A stretch of 45,076 bases of DNA. It comes from Chlamydia trachomatis. Its GTDB lineage: Bacteria > Chlamydiota > Chlamydiia > Chlamydiales > 2-12-FULL-49-11. The stretch's first letter is position 1. Every line of letters begins with the position of its first letter. This document shows, one piece after another, positions 8,999-16,625 of the stretch. Both the position numbers and the translations under genes were made by a program. The stretch is from NCBI GenBank assembly GCA_945862365.1, contig CAMAXK010000003.1:1-45076 (forward strand). Direction: 5' to 3'. The notes below the pieces were generated by a model, which had not been told where the DNA came from, did not search any database, and saw nothing but the letters and a program-made list of their open reading frames with translations.

Positions 8999-10207
8999 AT
9001 GAAAAAACTTCTTGCTACCTTTTTTCTTCCATTCCACTTTATTTTTCTATACGGGACAGCAGAGGATCAAAATCTTGAAGCGTTAAAAGAATGGATCGCC
9101 ACAAAACGTGCCCTTACCATTGATGAGCGTGGTGGATCACTGTCCATAAGTGGTGATATCCGAGTTGAATATTATACCCTTTCTGAACAGAAAAATGGGA
9201 TAAAGAACTTAGGGCCTAATTCGTTACATCCTTTGATTCCTCAAGATCAATTTGATATAGAACTTAACCTAATGTTTGATTTCCAAGCAGATGTTACCTG
9301 GGCTTCAGCAAAGCTTGAATTCGATAACAACATGGGTACGTATAACGGCAATTTTGACTCCTTATTCTTAGAAAGAGCTTTCTTTGGATTAAAGGTTTAT
9401 GAGACGGAAATGTCGATAACAGAACTTGAATTTGGTAGAAGAATTATAGGGTATACCTTTGACTCACAGATTCAATTTGGAGCCACCATGGATGGGCTTT
9501 TACTAAAATACAATCAATCCACCAATAATTATGGTGATTTCTATATTTATGCAGCCCCATTTGTAGTAAATGAAGTAGCCTCCTATTTTTCTTTTGTGAT
9601 TGAAACAGGTCTATTAAACATCTGTAATACTGGCTTTTATGCAAAGTACTCCATCATTGACTGGGATACAAAAGACTTTACAAATGACAGATTGGATAGA
9701 ATGCATCAATTTCTCAATAGTCAATTTATTTTAGGCTATAGATTTAACAACCCGTTCTTTAATGCAGTAACTGTCCTTTACGGTGCGTTTTTAATCAACA
9801 CTGCAGCTTCAAAATACGAAATCCTAAATAACAGAAAGGACAATCTTGCAGGGTATGCAGGAATTTCAATGGGTGAAATTCGTAAGAAAAATGATTGGTC
9901 CTTTGACTTTAATTTTCAACTCGTTCAACCTCAAGCAATACCCTATGTAGACTTTTCTGGTATTGGGATCGATAACCCTGATAATTTTGGACTCTATTTC
10001 ATTGTACCAGATGGTACCGGACTTGAAGTTATTAGTGAAACGGCAGTTTCAAATTCTAATTTTTGGGGGTTTAAGGCCTCTTTTCTTTACGCTATTGACG
10101 ATACAATCACTTTATCCCAAGGATTTAGCTTTTCAAGACCATTAATGCATTTGAATAATAAATTTGATTATCAAAGTTATAAACTTGCGCTAATATATGC
10201 CTGGTAA
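8999..10207 (+). CDS. Putative outer-membrane beta-barrel protein
   Basis: This 402-residue exported protein has a signal peptide (about 1-19) and a short helical stretch (LEALKEWIATKRALTIDER). It then has many alternating amphipathic strands separated by polar loops, for example GSLSISGDIRVEYYTL and FDIELNLMFDFQADVTWASAKLEF, and ends in an aromatic residue (LALIYAW), as outer-membrane barrels do. I cannot place it in a named family; it does not look like the Legionella-MOMP-like porins near 44 kb. It heads a tight three-gene plus-strand set (13 bp to the next gene) divergent from the TpsB gene, so envelope co-function is a reasonable inference. No strong ribosome site precedes the ATG. Confidence 0.78.
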   Translation: MKKLLATFFLPFHFIFLYGTAEDQNLEALKEWIATKRALTIDERGGSLSISGDIRVEYYTLSEQKNGIKNLGPNSLHPLIPQDQFDIELNLMFDFQADVTWASAKLEFDNNMGTYNGNFDSLFLERAFFGLKVYETEMSITELEFGRRIIGYTFDSQIQFGATMDGLLLKYNQSTNNYGDFYIYAAPFVVNEVASYFSFVIETGLLNICNTGFYAKYSIIDWDTKDFTNDRLDRMHQFLNSQFILGYRFNNPFFNAVTVLYGAFLINTAASKYEILNNRKDNLAGYAGISMGEIRKKNDWSFDFNFQLVQPQAIPYVDFSGIGIDNPDNFGLYFIVPDGTGLEVISETAVSNSNFWGFKASFLYAIDDTITLSQGFSFSRPLMHLNNKFDYQSYKLALIYAW

Positions 10208-10220
10208 TTATCATTAATTT

Positions 10221-10907
10221 ATGAAAAGCTTATATAATGATGGGTTTATACCTGGGCCAGAAGAGTCTGAGAGAGAATTTTTTGAACGAGTTAACATAGT
10301 AAAAAAAATAGTTGAAGATCCTAAAAAATATTTACCATTTAAAGGCACTATGAAAGCTTTAAATGGCGCTACATTATCCATTCAATCTAAAAGCCTCCCC
10401 TTTCATGCCGCCTCTACCCTTATTATTGAAATTGCAGGAACAACTCTTTCCATCATCAAAGAGCCCTCACGGTTATCTTTGCTTTTTGTTTCCCATCAAG
10501 AGGTGATCAATCATGAACTCGTTCATGCAAAAAGAGCAATGTTTAATGAGCCGGGGTTTGAAGAGATGATTGCTTATCAAACCTCTTCATCAAAATTGAG
10601 AAAAACTCTTAGTCCAATGATAAACTCTACCCATGAAACACTTCTTTTTATACTATTATCTTTTTTGATTCCCTTTTCAGCCCTTCCGTTTTTAGTCTAT
10701 TTCAGCTATCTTTTGCTCAGGTTGTGGAAAAAAACTATGATATTTAATAGATGTAAAAAGCATTTAAAACTCTCTTCTGATTATAATGAAAAATTTCTTG
10801 AAGGAATGACGGATAAAGAAATTCTTCTTGTTGCCTCAGGCGGGCTCAAAAAGCTTAACACCTCCTCATTTCGATGGAAATTTCTAAAAGAGGTCTATGG
10901 AAAATAA
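10221..10907 (+). CDS. HExxH zincin-like membrane protein
   Basis: I recognise no named family for this 228-residue protein. It carries a clear zinc-metallopeptidase signature: H98-E-L-V-H102 in the context VINHELVHAKRAMF, and FEEMIAY 12-13 residues later (E114/E115), which resembles the third-ligand EE-x-x-A element of gluzincins. A hydrophobic segment of about 32 residues (139-170) could form one long or two short membrane helices, so the peptidase domain would be membrane-anchored. The gene starts 13 bp after the barrel gene and its end overlaps the next start by 11 bp, indicating an operon. A membrane-bound protease acting on envelope or exported proteins is an inference. Confidence 0.72.
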   Translation: MKSLYNDGFIPGPEESEREFFERVNIVKKIVEDPKKYLPFKGTMKALNGATLSIQSKSLPFHAASTLIIEIAGTTLSIIKEPSRLSLLFVSHQEVINHELVHAKRAMFNEPGFEEMIAYQTSSSKLRKTLSPMINSTHETLLFILLSFLIPFSALPFLVYFSYLLLRLWKKTMIFNRCKKHLKLSSDYNEKFLEGMTDKEILLVASGGLKKLNTSSFRWKFLKEVYGK

Positions 10908-11550
10908 CAGATTCATGAAAAAAGTCCTATGGATCATTCCTCTTGTTTTGTTTGGCTCTCTCTTTGTTAAAAAGGATGATCCACTAACAATTGCTCCATC
11001 TGACAATGAAATGTATCTTTCCAATCATGAATTTAATTTTATACATATTCATAAAGAAGATGACCCCTTTGCGCTCGGGGCAATAGAGGCGATGCTTAAT
11101 CAAGACTATGACAATTTTCATATCTATCTTTTAATAAATGACAAAGAGCTTTCATTCAAAAGCAAGGTGGAACTTTTTGCTAAAAAAGAAAATAAAGCTC
11201 ACCTACTTACCATTATTCCTATTGAAGATGACTCCCCGCTTCCTCTAATCATCAATGATTTAGCAGAAGGTATGAATCAAGATAGTTTTGTCGTTTACCT
11301 AGAAGATCATTGTCTTTTTGCTCACCATGAACTTTTAAAGGAATTAAACACCCTTTATCTTGAAGGCGGAGAAAAACTACTAATTTTTGGCAATTACAGA
11401 CACTATCCTTCCTATCAAAAAAATACAAAGCCTCTTGATTTTTCCACCTGCCCATTTAAAGCCTTTTCAGTAAAGCATTTACAAGGGATGGATCATCAAG
11501 ATGAAACATACCATTTTCTAGATGAACCATGCTATTTAAAAGCTCGATGA
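10897..11550 (+). CDS. Membrane-anchored or exported glycosyltransferase-like (GT-A fold) protein
   Basis: The protein has 217 residues, or 211 if it starts at the ATG at 10915. The N-terminal hydrophobic segment (KVLWIIPLVLFGSLFV) is a signal peptide or anchor. What follows reads like the Rossmann half of a family-2 glycosyltransferase: FIHIHKEDDPFALGAIEAML, then NQDYDNFHIYLLIND, and VYLEDHCLFAHHELLKELNT where a DxD motif would be. The DxD is degenerate (LED) and the acceptor half is short, so activity is uncertain. It overlaps the HExxH gene by 11 bp and the convergent rpoN by 19 bp. Glycosyltransferases of this family normally work in the cytosol, so the export signal is odd; a second example is at 19186-20064. 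Confidence 0.6.
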   Translation: MENNRFMKKVLWIIPLVLFGSLFVKKDDPLTIAPSDNEMYLSNHEFNFIHIHKEDDPFALGAIEAMLNQDYDNFHIYLLINDKELSFKSKVELFAKKENKAHLLTIIPIEDDSPLPLIINDLAEGMNQDSFVVYLEDHCLFAHHELLKELNTLYLEGGEKLLIFGNYRHYPSYQKNTKPLDFSTCPFKAFSVKHLQGMDHQDETYHFLDEPCYLKAR

Positions 11551-12701
11551 TATACTCCAGGGATCGATAAAGCCTTTCTATATTTTGCAATAGATCTTCT
11601 TGAGCAGACAATCCCTTTTGTAAGCAGCAACTTTCTTAACAGTTCATCTGGATAGGGTTTTTTCTTATTTTCTGTCGCAATCAGTTCTTTTAAAATCTTC
11701 TTAGCTTTTTTTATCGATCCATCCTCAGCAATAGAACCAGCTGCTTTTGTAAAAAAATGTCCTAATGAAAAAATGCCGATTGGTGTTTCAATGTATTTTT
11801 CTGAAAGAATTCTTGACAATGTACTTTCTGAAATATCTAGTTTCTTCAATATGTCTTTGCGTAACAACGGTAGAAGATCCCCCTCTCCAAGAAGATAAGA
11901 GGCTTGCATTTTTACAATGGTTGCCACAATATATTCTAATCGTTGTTTACGTTGATTCATCTGATACATAAACTTTTTAGCATCCTGCCTTGCCTTGCCG
12001 CTTGAATTTTTTATGATTTTACATGTTGGATAAAACTCTTTTACGAAGCTAAGGTGCCATTTTCCATCAAAGGTTAACTGCATCTCAGCGGTGACATAAC
12101 TTGCTTGAAATGAGCCGTAACCTCTACCAGGAAAGGGGTGTAAAACTCGAATTTGCTCAATTGCAAGATGGATATCTTCTAAAGATACAAAAAACTGTTT
12201 TACTAGTTTATTAAAATCTTTAAGCAAAAAGTATTTATAGGCTCTACTTAGAATCATATAAGATAAGGAATGCTCTTTACCCAGTTCTTTTAACTGAATA
12301 AGTAATGCCTCTTTAGGAGAGGCAGTTGCAACTCCTACTGGATCTAATCTCCATAACTTTTTTACCACAGGAGTTATCTCTCCTAAGTAAAATCCATCTT
12401 TATCTAAGTCTCCTGCAACAGTAATTGCCTCTTCCTTTTCTTCCTGATTAAATGAGGTGTTTATTTGATAGACTAAATGCTCATATAAACTCTCTTCTTT
12501 ATGGATAGTTGAATAATCAAACTCTACCGGCTTTGAATAATTATGCATTAGTCGTACCGCCTTATTTTCAAGGCAAAACTCATGTACAAAATCAACAAAC
12601 TGTGGGCCTGGTAACCATTGCATGCTTTGAATCATTTGCATGTCAAAACCCTGAACTATTGTTTGTTCAAGTCTAACACCCATTTTTTGTTTCATCTTCA
12701 T
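11532..12701 (-). CDS. rpoN: RNA polymerase sigma-54 factor RpoN
   Basis: This enhancer-dependent sigma factor recognises -24/-12 promoters and needs an AAA+ activator; in Chlamydia it is paired with the CtcB/CtcC (AtoS/AtoC) system, not seen here. Seen in 389 residues: a Gln/Met-rich region I (MGVRLEQTIVQGFDMQMIQS), the core-binding region (about 80-210), the helix-turn-helix domain (DISESTLSRILSEKYIETP), and the signature RpoN box as CSRRSIAKYRKALSI near the C-terminus. It is shorter than E. coli RpoN (477), mainly in the acidic linker. It is near uvrD, as in C. trachomatis (CT609-CT608), but a small extra gene lies between them here. Confidence 0.95.
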   Translation of the reverse strand: MKMKQKMGVRLEQTIVQGFDMQMIQSMQWLPGPQFVDFVHEFCLENKAVRLMHNYSKPVEFDYSTIHKEESLYEHLVYQINTSFNQEEKEEAITVAGDLDKDGFYLGEITPVVKKLWRLDPVGVATASPKEALLIQLKELGKEHSLSYMILSRAYKYFLLKDFNKLVKQFFVSLEDIHLAIEQIRVLHPFPGRGYGSFQASYVTAEMQLTFDGKWHLSFVKEFYPTCKIIKNSSGKARQDAKKFMYQMNQRKQRLEYIVATIVKMQASYLLGEGDLLPLLRKDILKKLDISESTLSRILSEKYIETPIGIFSLGHFFTKAAGSIAEDGSIKKAKKILKELIATENKKKPYPDELLRKLLLTKGIVCSRRSIAKYRKALSIPGVYHRAFK

Positions 12702-12745
12702 GATTTTTTAATAATCGAAGATTAATTCAAAGTAAAGGTTTTATC

Positions 12746-12774
12746 TTGAGCATAACTAAGTTTTATGCCATACT
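12746..12774 (+). promoter_or_regulatory. Sigma-70-type promoter for the small helical gene
   Basis: TTGAGC (12746-12751), a 17-nt spacer and CATACT (12769-12774) lie 32 bp before the ATG at 12807. An AAAGG ribosome site lies at about 12795-12799. This supports the small downstream gene being a real, independently transcribed unit. Confidence 0.5.
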
Positions 12775-12806
12775 CTTTTTAATCTTAATGTTATAAAGGT
12801 ATTAAA

Positions 12807-13112
12807 ATGGAAAGAACATCCCCAGAAACAACTCTTGCAATCGAAATAGTAAGACTACAAAATGATGCAGAAAAGGCAGCAAAAGCTTTTGTTCTAAAAC
12901 CTGAAGCCCAAAAAGTTAACCGTTATTCAAGAGGCGAAGCCCTTACCTCTAAAGAAAAATTTGCCTTATCCATGACAGCAGAAAAAGTAGAACAACTTGC
13001 CGAGGCTGCTAAAAAAATCCGTGAAGATGCTTCATCCCCTGCAAAAGAAAAAGCTGATAGACTAAAAGAGCTTTGTAAAAACGCATTTCAAACTATTAAA
13101 CCTACCCTATAA
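12807..13112 (+). CDS. Small helical protein of unknown function
   Basis: This 101-residue protein is predicted to be almost entirely alpha-helical (many Ala, Glu, Lys; for example EVEQLAEAAKKIRE-type segments), with no signal peptide or membrane helix. I recognise no family. It is supported as a gene by a good promoter (12746-12774), a ribosome site, and codon use like its neighbours. It lies between rpoN and uvrD, both on the opposite strand, and its last 11 bp overlap the uvrD 3' end. It could be a small nucleoid, stress or regulatory protein, but nothing in the sequence decides this. Confidence 0.7.
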   Translation: MERTSPETTLAIEIVRLQNDAEKAAKAFVLKPEAQKVNRYSRGEALTSKEKFALSMTAEKVEQLAEAAKKIREDASSPAKEKADRLKELCKNAFQTIKPTL

Positions 13113-15216
13113 TCGTAAGTTTTGCATAACGAGCTACTAAAGTTCTTTTCTGATGATCTCTTTCAAAGATAATATCATAGGTCTTTCCATATGAAGTTTC
13201 ATAGATCTTCTCAATGATTCCTCTACCAAATGTTTGATGAGATACAGTTGATCCAATACTTACATCTTCTGAAGAACCCTGAGGAGTAACCATCCCATTT
13301 TCCCCTAAAATATGCTCTTTAGGAAGCTCCCCAATAAATCTTGAAGCTTTCATAATCTTTTCAGCGCCCCATAAAAAGCGTCTTTTAGCAAATGTAATAT
13401 GCAAAAACCTTTTTGCCCTAGTCATGCCTACATAAAAAAGGCGCCTTTCCTCTTCTACCTGCTCAAATGAATTTATAGAGCGAATATGAGGAAATACATC
13501 TTCTTCCATTCCAACGATAAAACAGCAGGTAAATTCCAACCCTTTTGCATTGTGAATGGTCATAAGCGAAATCTTTTCTTCTATCCCATCATCTTTTGTA
13601 TGCTCCACATCAAGACAAACATCTTCTAAAAACTTCTGCAATGTTCCCTCTTTTTGCTTATCATAAGCATCGGCCTTGGAAATTAATTCATCTATATTTT
13701 CCAATCGATCATGCATGGTTTCTTTCTCCTCAGAAAGTACCAATCGATAGTTAGAATGCTCAAATACCTGTAATATTAATTCAGCGATGGAAACACCCTT
13801 TTCTATCATTGCTGTGATCTTGTCATAAAACTTCATAAAGGAGATGAATCCTTCTTGTGCTTTTGCAGTAAGTTTAAAGGAACCTTTACCAAGAAGTAAA
13901 TTTCTCAACTGATCTATAATGGAAATTTCTAAAAGAGCGCTCTCCTTTAGCACTTTTTCCAGAGTTTTTTCCCCAATACCACGTTTTGGAAGATTAATGA
14001 TTCGAGAAAAGCTGACAGGATCAAATGGGGAAACAAGAGTTCTTAAATAAGAGAGTAGATCTTTAATTTCCCTTCTTTGGTAGAAGGAAAATCCTCCAAT
14101 AATTTTATAGCTGATCCCATTTTCAATTAAACCATCTTCAAACATCCTTGATTGCGAGTTTGTGCGATAAAAAATCACAATTTCAGAGGGATCGATCCCA
14201 CTTTTTAAAAACTCTTTAATTTTACGTACAACAAAGCGAACCTCTTCATAACCATTAGAAAAAGCATGCACGCCCACTTTTTCCCCATCCCCTTGGTCAG
14301 AAAACAGACGCTTCTCATAGAGTCTACTGTTTTTTTCAATCACATGATTTGCCGCAGATAAAATATGTCCTGTGCTGCGATAATTCTGCTGCAATGAAAT
14401 CACTTTTGCCCCAGGAAAATCACTTTCAAAGTTTAAAATGTTACTAATTTTTGCCCCACGCCAAGAGTAGATAGATTGATCAGGATCCCCCACTACAAAT
14501 AAATTCCCATGCTTTGAGCACAGCGCTCTACAGATTAAGTATTGCGCTTGATTTGTATCTTGATACTCATCTACCAAAATATATTTCCATCGAGCAGCAT
14601 ACTTTTCTTTGAGCGTTTCATCTTTTAAAATAAAGACCGTTAACATGATCAGATCATCAAAATCTACTGCATTTGCCATCTTTAGTCTTTCATTGTAAAT
14701 TCGATAAACTTCTAAAAATAAACTTTTTTGAGCCTCTGTTTCAAAAAACAGTTCTTTCATACGATCAGAAGGTAGTAAAAGTTTTGACTTAGCATTACTA
14801 ATCAATTGCTTGATCTCAGCTGTTACCTTTTTATCTTTTTTATCTGTAATTTCAAAAATAATCTGGGAAATAAGAGACGTTGAATCAGAGGAGTCAAAGA
14901 TTAAAAAATCATTTTGAAAACCAAAATGATGAATAGATTCACGAAGAATTTTTACACCAAGGGCGTGAAACGTTACAGTTAAAGGGGGGATAAGATCTTT
15001 AGCTTTTAACCTTTCTCTCATTTCATTTGCTGCTTTATTGGTAAAAGTTAGAGCTAAAATATCACTTGAAGGAACACCCAGGCTAAGTAAATGAGAAATC
15101 CTTTCCACAACAACCCTGGTTTTCCCAGAACCTGCACCTGCAAGAACAACCAAAGGGCCATCGATATGGTCGCATGCTTGCTGCTGAGGCTTGTTTAATA
15201 AAGGTTTATTTGACAT
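13102..15216 (-). CDS. uvrD: UvrD/PcrA superfamily 1 DNA helicase
   Basis: This is a 3'-5' helicase of nucleotide-excision and mismatch repair that removes UvrC-incised oligonucleotides and displaces RecA or stalled polymerase. Seen: the Q motif (LNKPQQQACDH), Walker A AGAGSGKTRVV, motif Ia/Ib TFTNKAANEMRER, motif II DEYQDTNQAQ, motif III VGDPDQSIYSWRGA, motif IV QNYRSTGHIL, motif V MTIHNAKGLEF and motif VI EEERRLFYVGMTRAK. A C-terminal Tudor-like tail (VSHQTFGRGIIEKIYE) fits PcrA/UvrD. I place the start at ATG 15216 because AAAGGATCG lies at the right distance and the family N-terminus begins there; an ATG 75 bp further upstream adds 25 unconserved residues. It is divergent from namZ with a 36-bp gap. 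Confidence 0.96.
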   Translation of the reverse strand: MSNKPLLNKPQQQACDHIDGPLVVLAGAGSGKTRVVVERISHLLSLGVPSSDILALTFTNKAANEMRERLKAKDLIPPLTVTFHALGVKILRESIHHFGFQNDFLIFDSSDSTSLISQIIFEITDKKDKKVTAEIKQLISNAKSKLLLPSDRMKELFFETEAQKSLFLEVYRIYNERLKMANAVDFDDLIMLTVFILKDETLKEKYAARWKYILVDEYQDTNQAQYLICRALCSKHGNLFVVGDPDQSIYSWRGAKISNILNFESDFPGAKVISLQQNYRSTGHILSAANHVIEKNSRLYEKRLFSDQGDGEKVGVHAFSNGYEEVRFVVRKIKEFLKSGIDPSEIVIFYRTNSQSRMFEDGLIENGISYKIIGGFSFYQRREIKDLLSYLRTLVSPFDPVSFSRIINLPKRGIGEKTLEKVLKESALLEISIIDQLRNLLLGKGSFKLTAKAQEGFISFMKFYDKITAMIEKGVSIAELILQVFEHSNYRLVLSEEKETMHDRLENIDELISKADAYDKQKEGTLQKFLEDVCLDVEHTKDDGIEEKISLMTIHNAKGLEFTCCFIVGMEEDVFPHIRSINSFEQVEEERRLFYVGMTRAKRFLHITFAKRRFLWGAEKIMKASRFIGELPKEHILGENGMVTPQGSSEDVSIGSTVSHQTFGRGIIEKIYETSYGKTYDIIFERDHQKRTLVARYAKLTIIG

Positions 15217-15252
15217 AATCGATCCTTTGGCAAAACAAAAAGGGTACGATAA

Positions 15253-16479
15253 ATGTCGCAGTGTTTCAAGGTTTTTCTCCTTATTTTTCAAAGCTGTCTA
15301 GTTGCTACCGGAATTACCCTTGGGATCGACACCTTTTTGGAAAATGATCACTCTAAACCTTACACCGGCAAAAAAATAGGGGTGATCACCAATCATACCG
15401 CCATCTCAAAAGATGGGTCATTAACCATTGATCGCCTTTTAGGCCAAAAGCACCTTACCATTACAAAAATCTTTGCTCCAGAACATGGGTTTTTTGGTGA
15501 TTTAGCGGCAGAAAAAATAGTTAAAGATGATCTTTATGAAAAAAAAATCCCCATTTTAAGCCTTTATGGTGCCACAAGAAGACCTACAAAAGAGATGCTT
15601 AAAGATATCGATGTGCTTATCTTTGATATGCAGGATAATGGAGTTCGATCCTACACCTATACCTCAACTCTTTTTTATTGCATGGAAGAGGCAGCAAAAT
15701 ACGGGATCGAGGTTCTTGTTTTAGACAGGCCCAACCCAATGGGTGGGGAGATGTTTGATGGCCCTGGTATGGTTGAATCGTTACGCTCTTTTATTGGCTA
15801 CATCAACGTCCCCTACTGCCATGGGATGACAGTTGCTGAGCTTGCTCATTTCTTCAACACTGAATACAATGTGAAGTGTAAACTCAAGAGCTATAATATG
15901 AAAGGTTGGAAAAGGAGCCAGACATTTAAAGATACAGATCTTTTATGGGTACCCTCAAGTCCAAATATGCCAGAGGCTGAAACTGCCTTTTACTATGCAA
16001 CCACTGGATGGGTAGGATCATTATCCCTTGCCTACATGGGCATAGGCACCACTTTTCCTTTTAAAGTGATTGGAGCTCCATGGATCGATGGGAAAAATCT
16101 TGCTAAAATACTAAATAAGCAAGATTTAAAAGGGGTAATCTTTACTCCCTTTAGCTTTACCCCCAACTTAGGCTCAATGAAAAATATCTTGTGTACTGGG
16201 GTCATGATCCATATTACTGACTTTTCCATCTATAAGCCGATGAAAACAGGTTGTATGATCGCAGGTATCTTAAAATCCATTTACCCTAAAGAGACCAAAG
16301 ATCGATTAGATGGGGCGACTAATAATCTAGTAAGTATTGCCAATAAAGCCCTTGGTAATGAAACCTTTTTAAATATTTTAAAAACCGAACCGTTTCCGGC
16401 TTATAAATTGATTGAAGAGGGCTCTAAAGACCTTACAGCCTTTTCTCAGAAAAGAGAAAAGTACCTTCTCTACAAATGA
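15253..16479 (+). CDS. namZ: Exported exo-beta-N-acetylmuramidase NamZ-like (DUF1343, GH171)
   Basis: NamZ-type enzymes release terminal N-acetylmuramic acid from peptidoglycan glycan fragments. Seen in 408 residues: a signal peptide (about 1-20), the family signature APEHGFFGD (75-83, Glu77/His78), the DxxDxGVRSYTY block (FDMQDNGVRSYTYTS, about 129-143), VLDRPNPMGG (about 160-169) and YCHGMTVAELAHFFN. These cover the catalytic alpha/beta domain; the smaller C-terminal domain follows to the stop. An AAGGG ribosome site precedes the ATG. In a chlamydia, where peptidoglycan is scarce and confined to the division site, a likely role is muropeptide salvage or removal of immunogenic fragments (inference). 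The stop codon lies inside a 13-bp inverted-repeat arm. Confidence 0.88.
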   Translation: MSQCFKVFLLIFQSCLVATGITLGIDTFLENDHSKPYTGKKIGVITNHTAISKDGSLTIDRLLGQKHLTITKIFAPEHGFFGDLAAEKIVKDDLYEKKIPILSLYGATRRPTKEMLKDIDVLIFDMQDNGVRSYTYTSTLFYCMEEAAKYGIEVLVLDRPNPMGGEMFDGPGMVESLRSFIGYINVPYCHGMTVAELAHFFNTEYNVKCKLKSYNMKGWKRSQTFKDTDLLWVPSSPNMPEAETAFYYATTGWVGSLSLAYMGIGTTFPFKVIGAPWIDGKNLAKILNKQDLKGVIFTPFSFTPNLGSMKNILCTGVMIHITDFSIYKPMKTGCMIAGILKSIYPKETKDRLDGATNNLVSIANKALGNETFLNILKTEPFPAYKLIEEGSKDLTAFSQKREKYLLYK

Positions 16480-16586
16480 TTATTAAAACTTTCCTTGTCT
16501 TAAATACCCTTTATTGCCTATCCTTAATCCAAAACAATTTATTGCCTATGAAGGTACAACGTATTTTTGTTTATTAATAATCATTT
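16474..16586. repeat. 13-bp perfect inverted repeat flanking the namZ-topA gap
   Basis: AAATGATTATTAA (16474-16486) and TTAATAATCATTT (16574-16586) are exact reverse complements separated by 87 bp. The left arm contains the namZ stop codon and the right arm ends 39 bp before the topA ATG. The inside contains a 12-bp direct repeat. The arms are AT-rich, so chance is not excluded. A miniature mobile-element remnant or a regulator-binding pair are possible readings. Confidence 0.5.
16510..16549 (+). repeat. 12-bp direct repeat in the topA leader
   Basis: TTTATTGCCTAT occurs at 16510-16521 and again at 16538-16549, with a 28-bp period (close to three helical turns minus a little). It lies inside the inverted repeat in the 146-bp gap before topA. 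Paired sites on nearly one DNA face suit a regulator or a supercoiling-sensitive promoter, but no binding protein can be named. Confidence 0.5.
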
Positions 16587-16625
16587 AATTAGTAATAGAA
16601 ACTTGAACACCACAAAGAATCAAAT

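Noticed and set aside
15217-15291. N-terminal extension of UvrD from the upstream in-frame ATG
   Set aside because: The AAAGGATCG ribosome site and the conserved Q-motif N-terminus support ATG 15216.
16510-16549. CRISPR-like repeat unit
   Set aside because: Only two 12-bp copies with one spacer-like gap exist, with no array and no cas genes.
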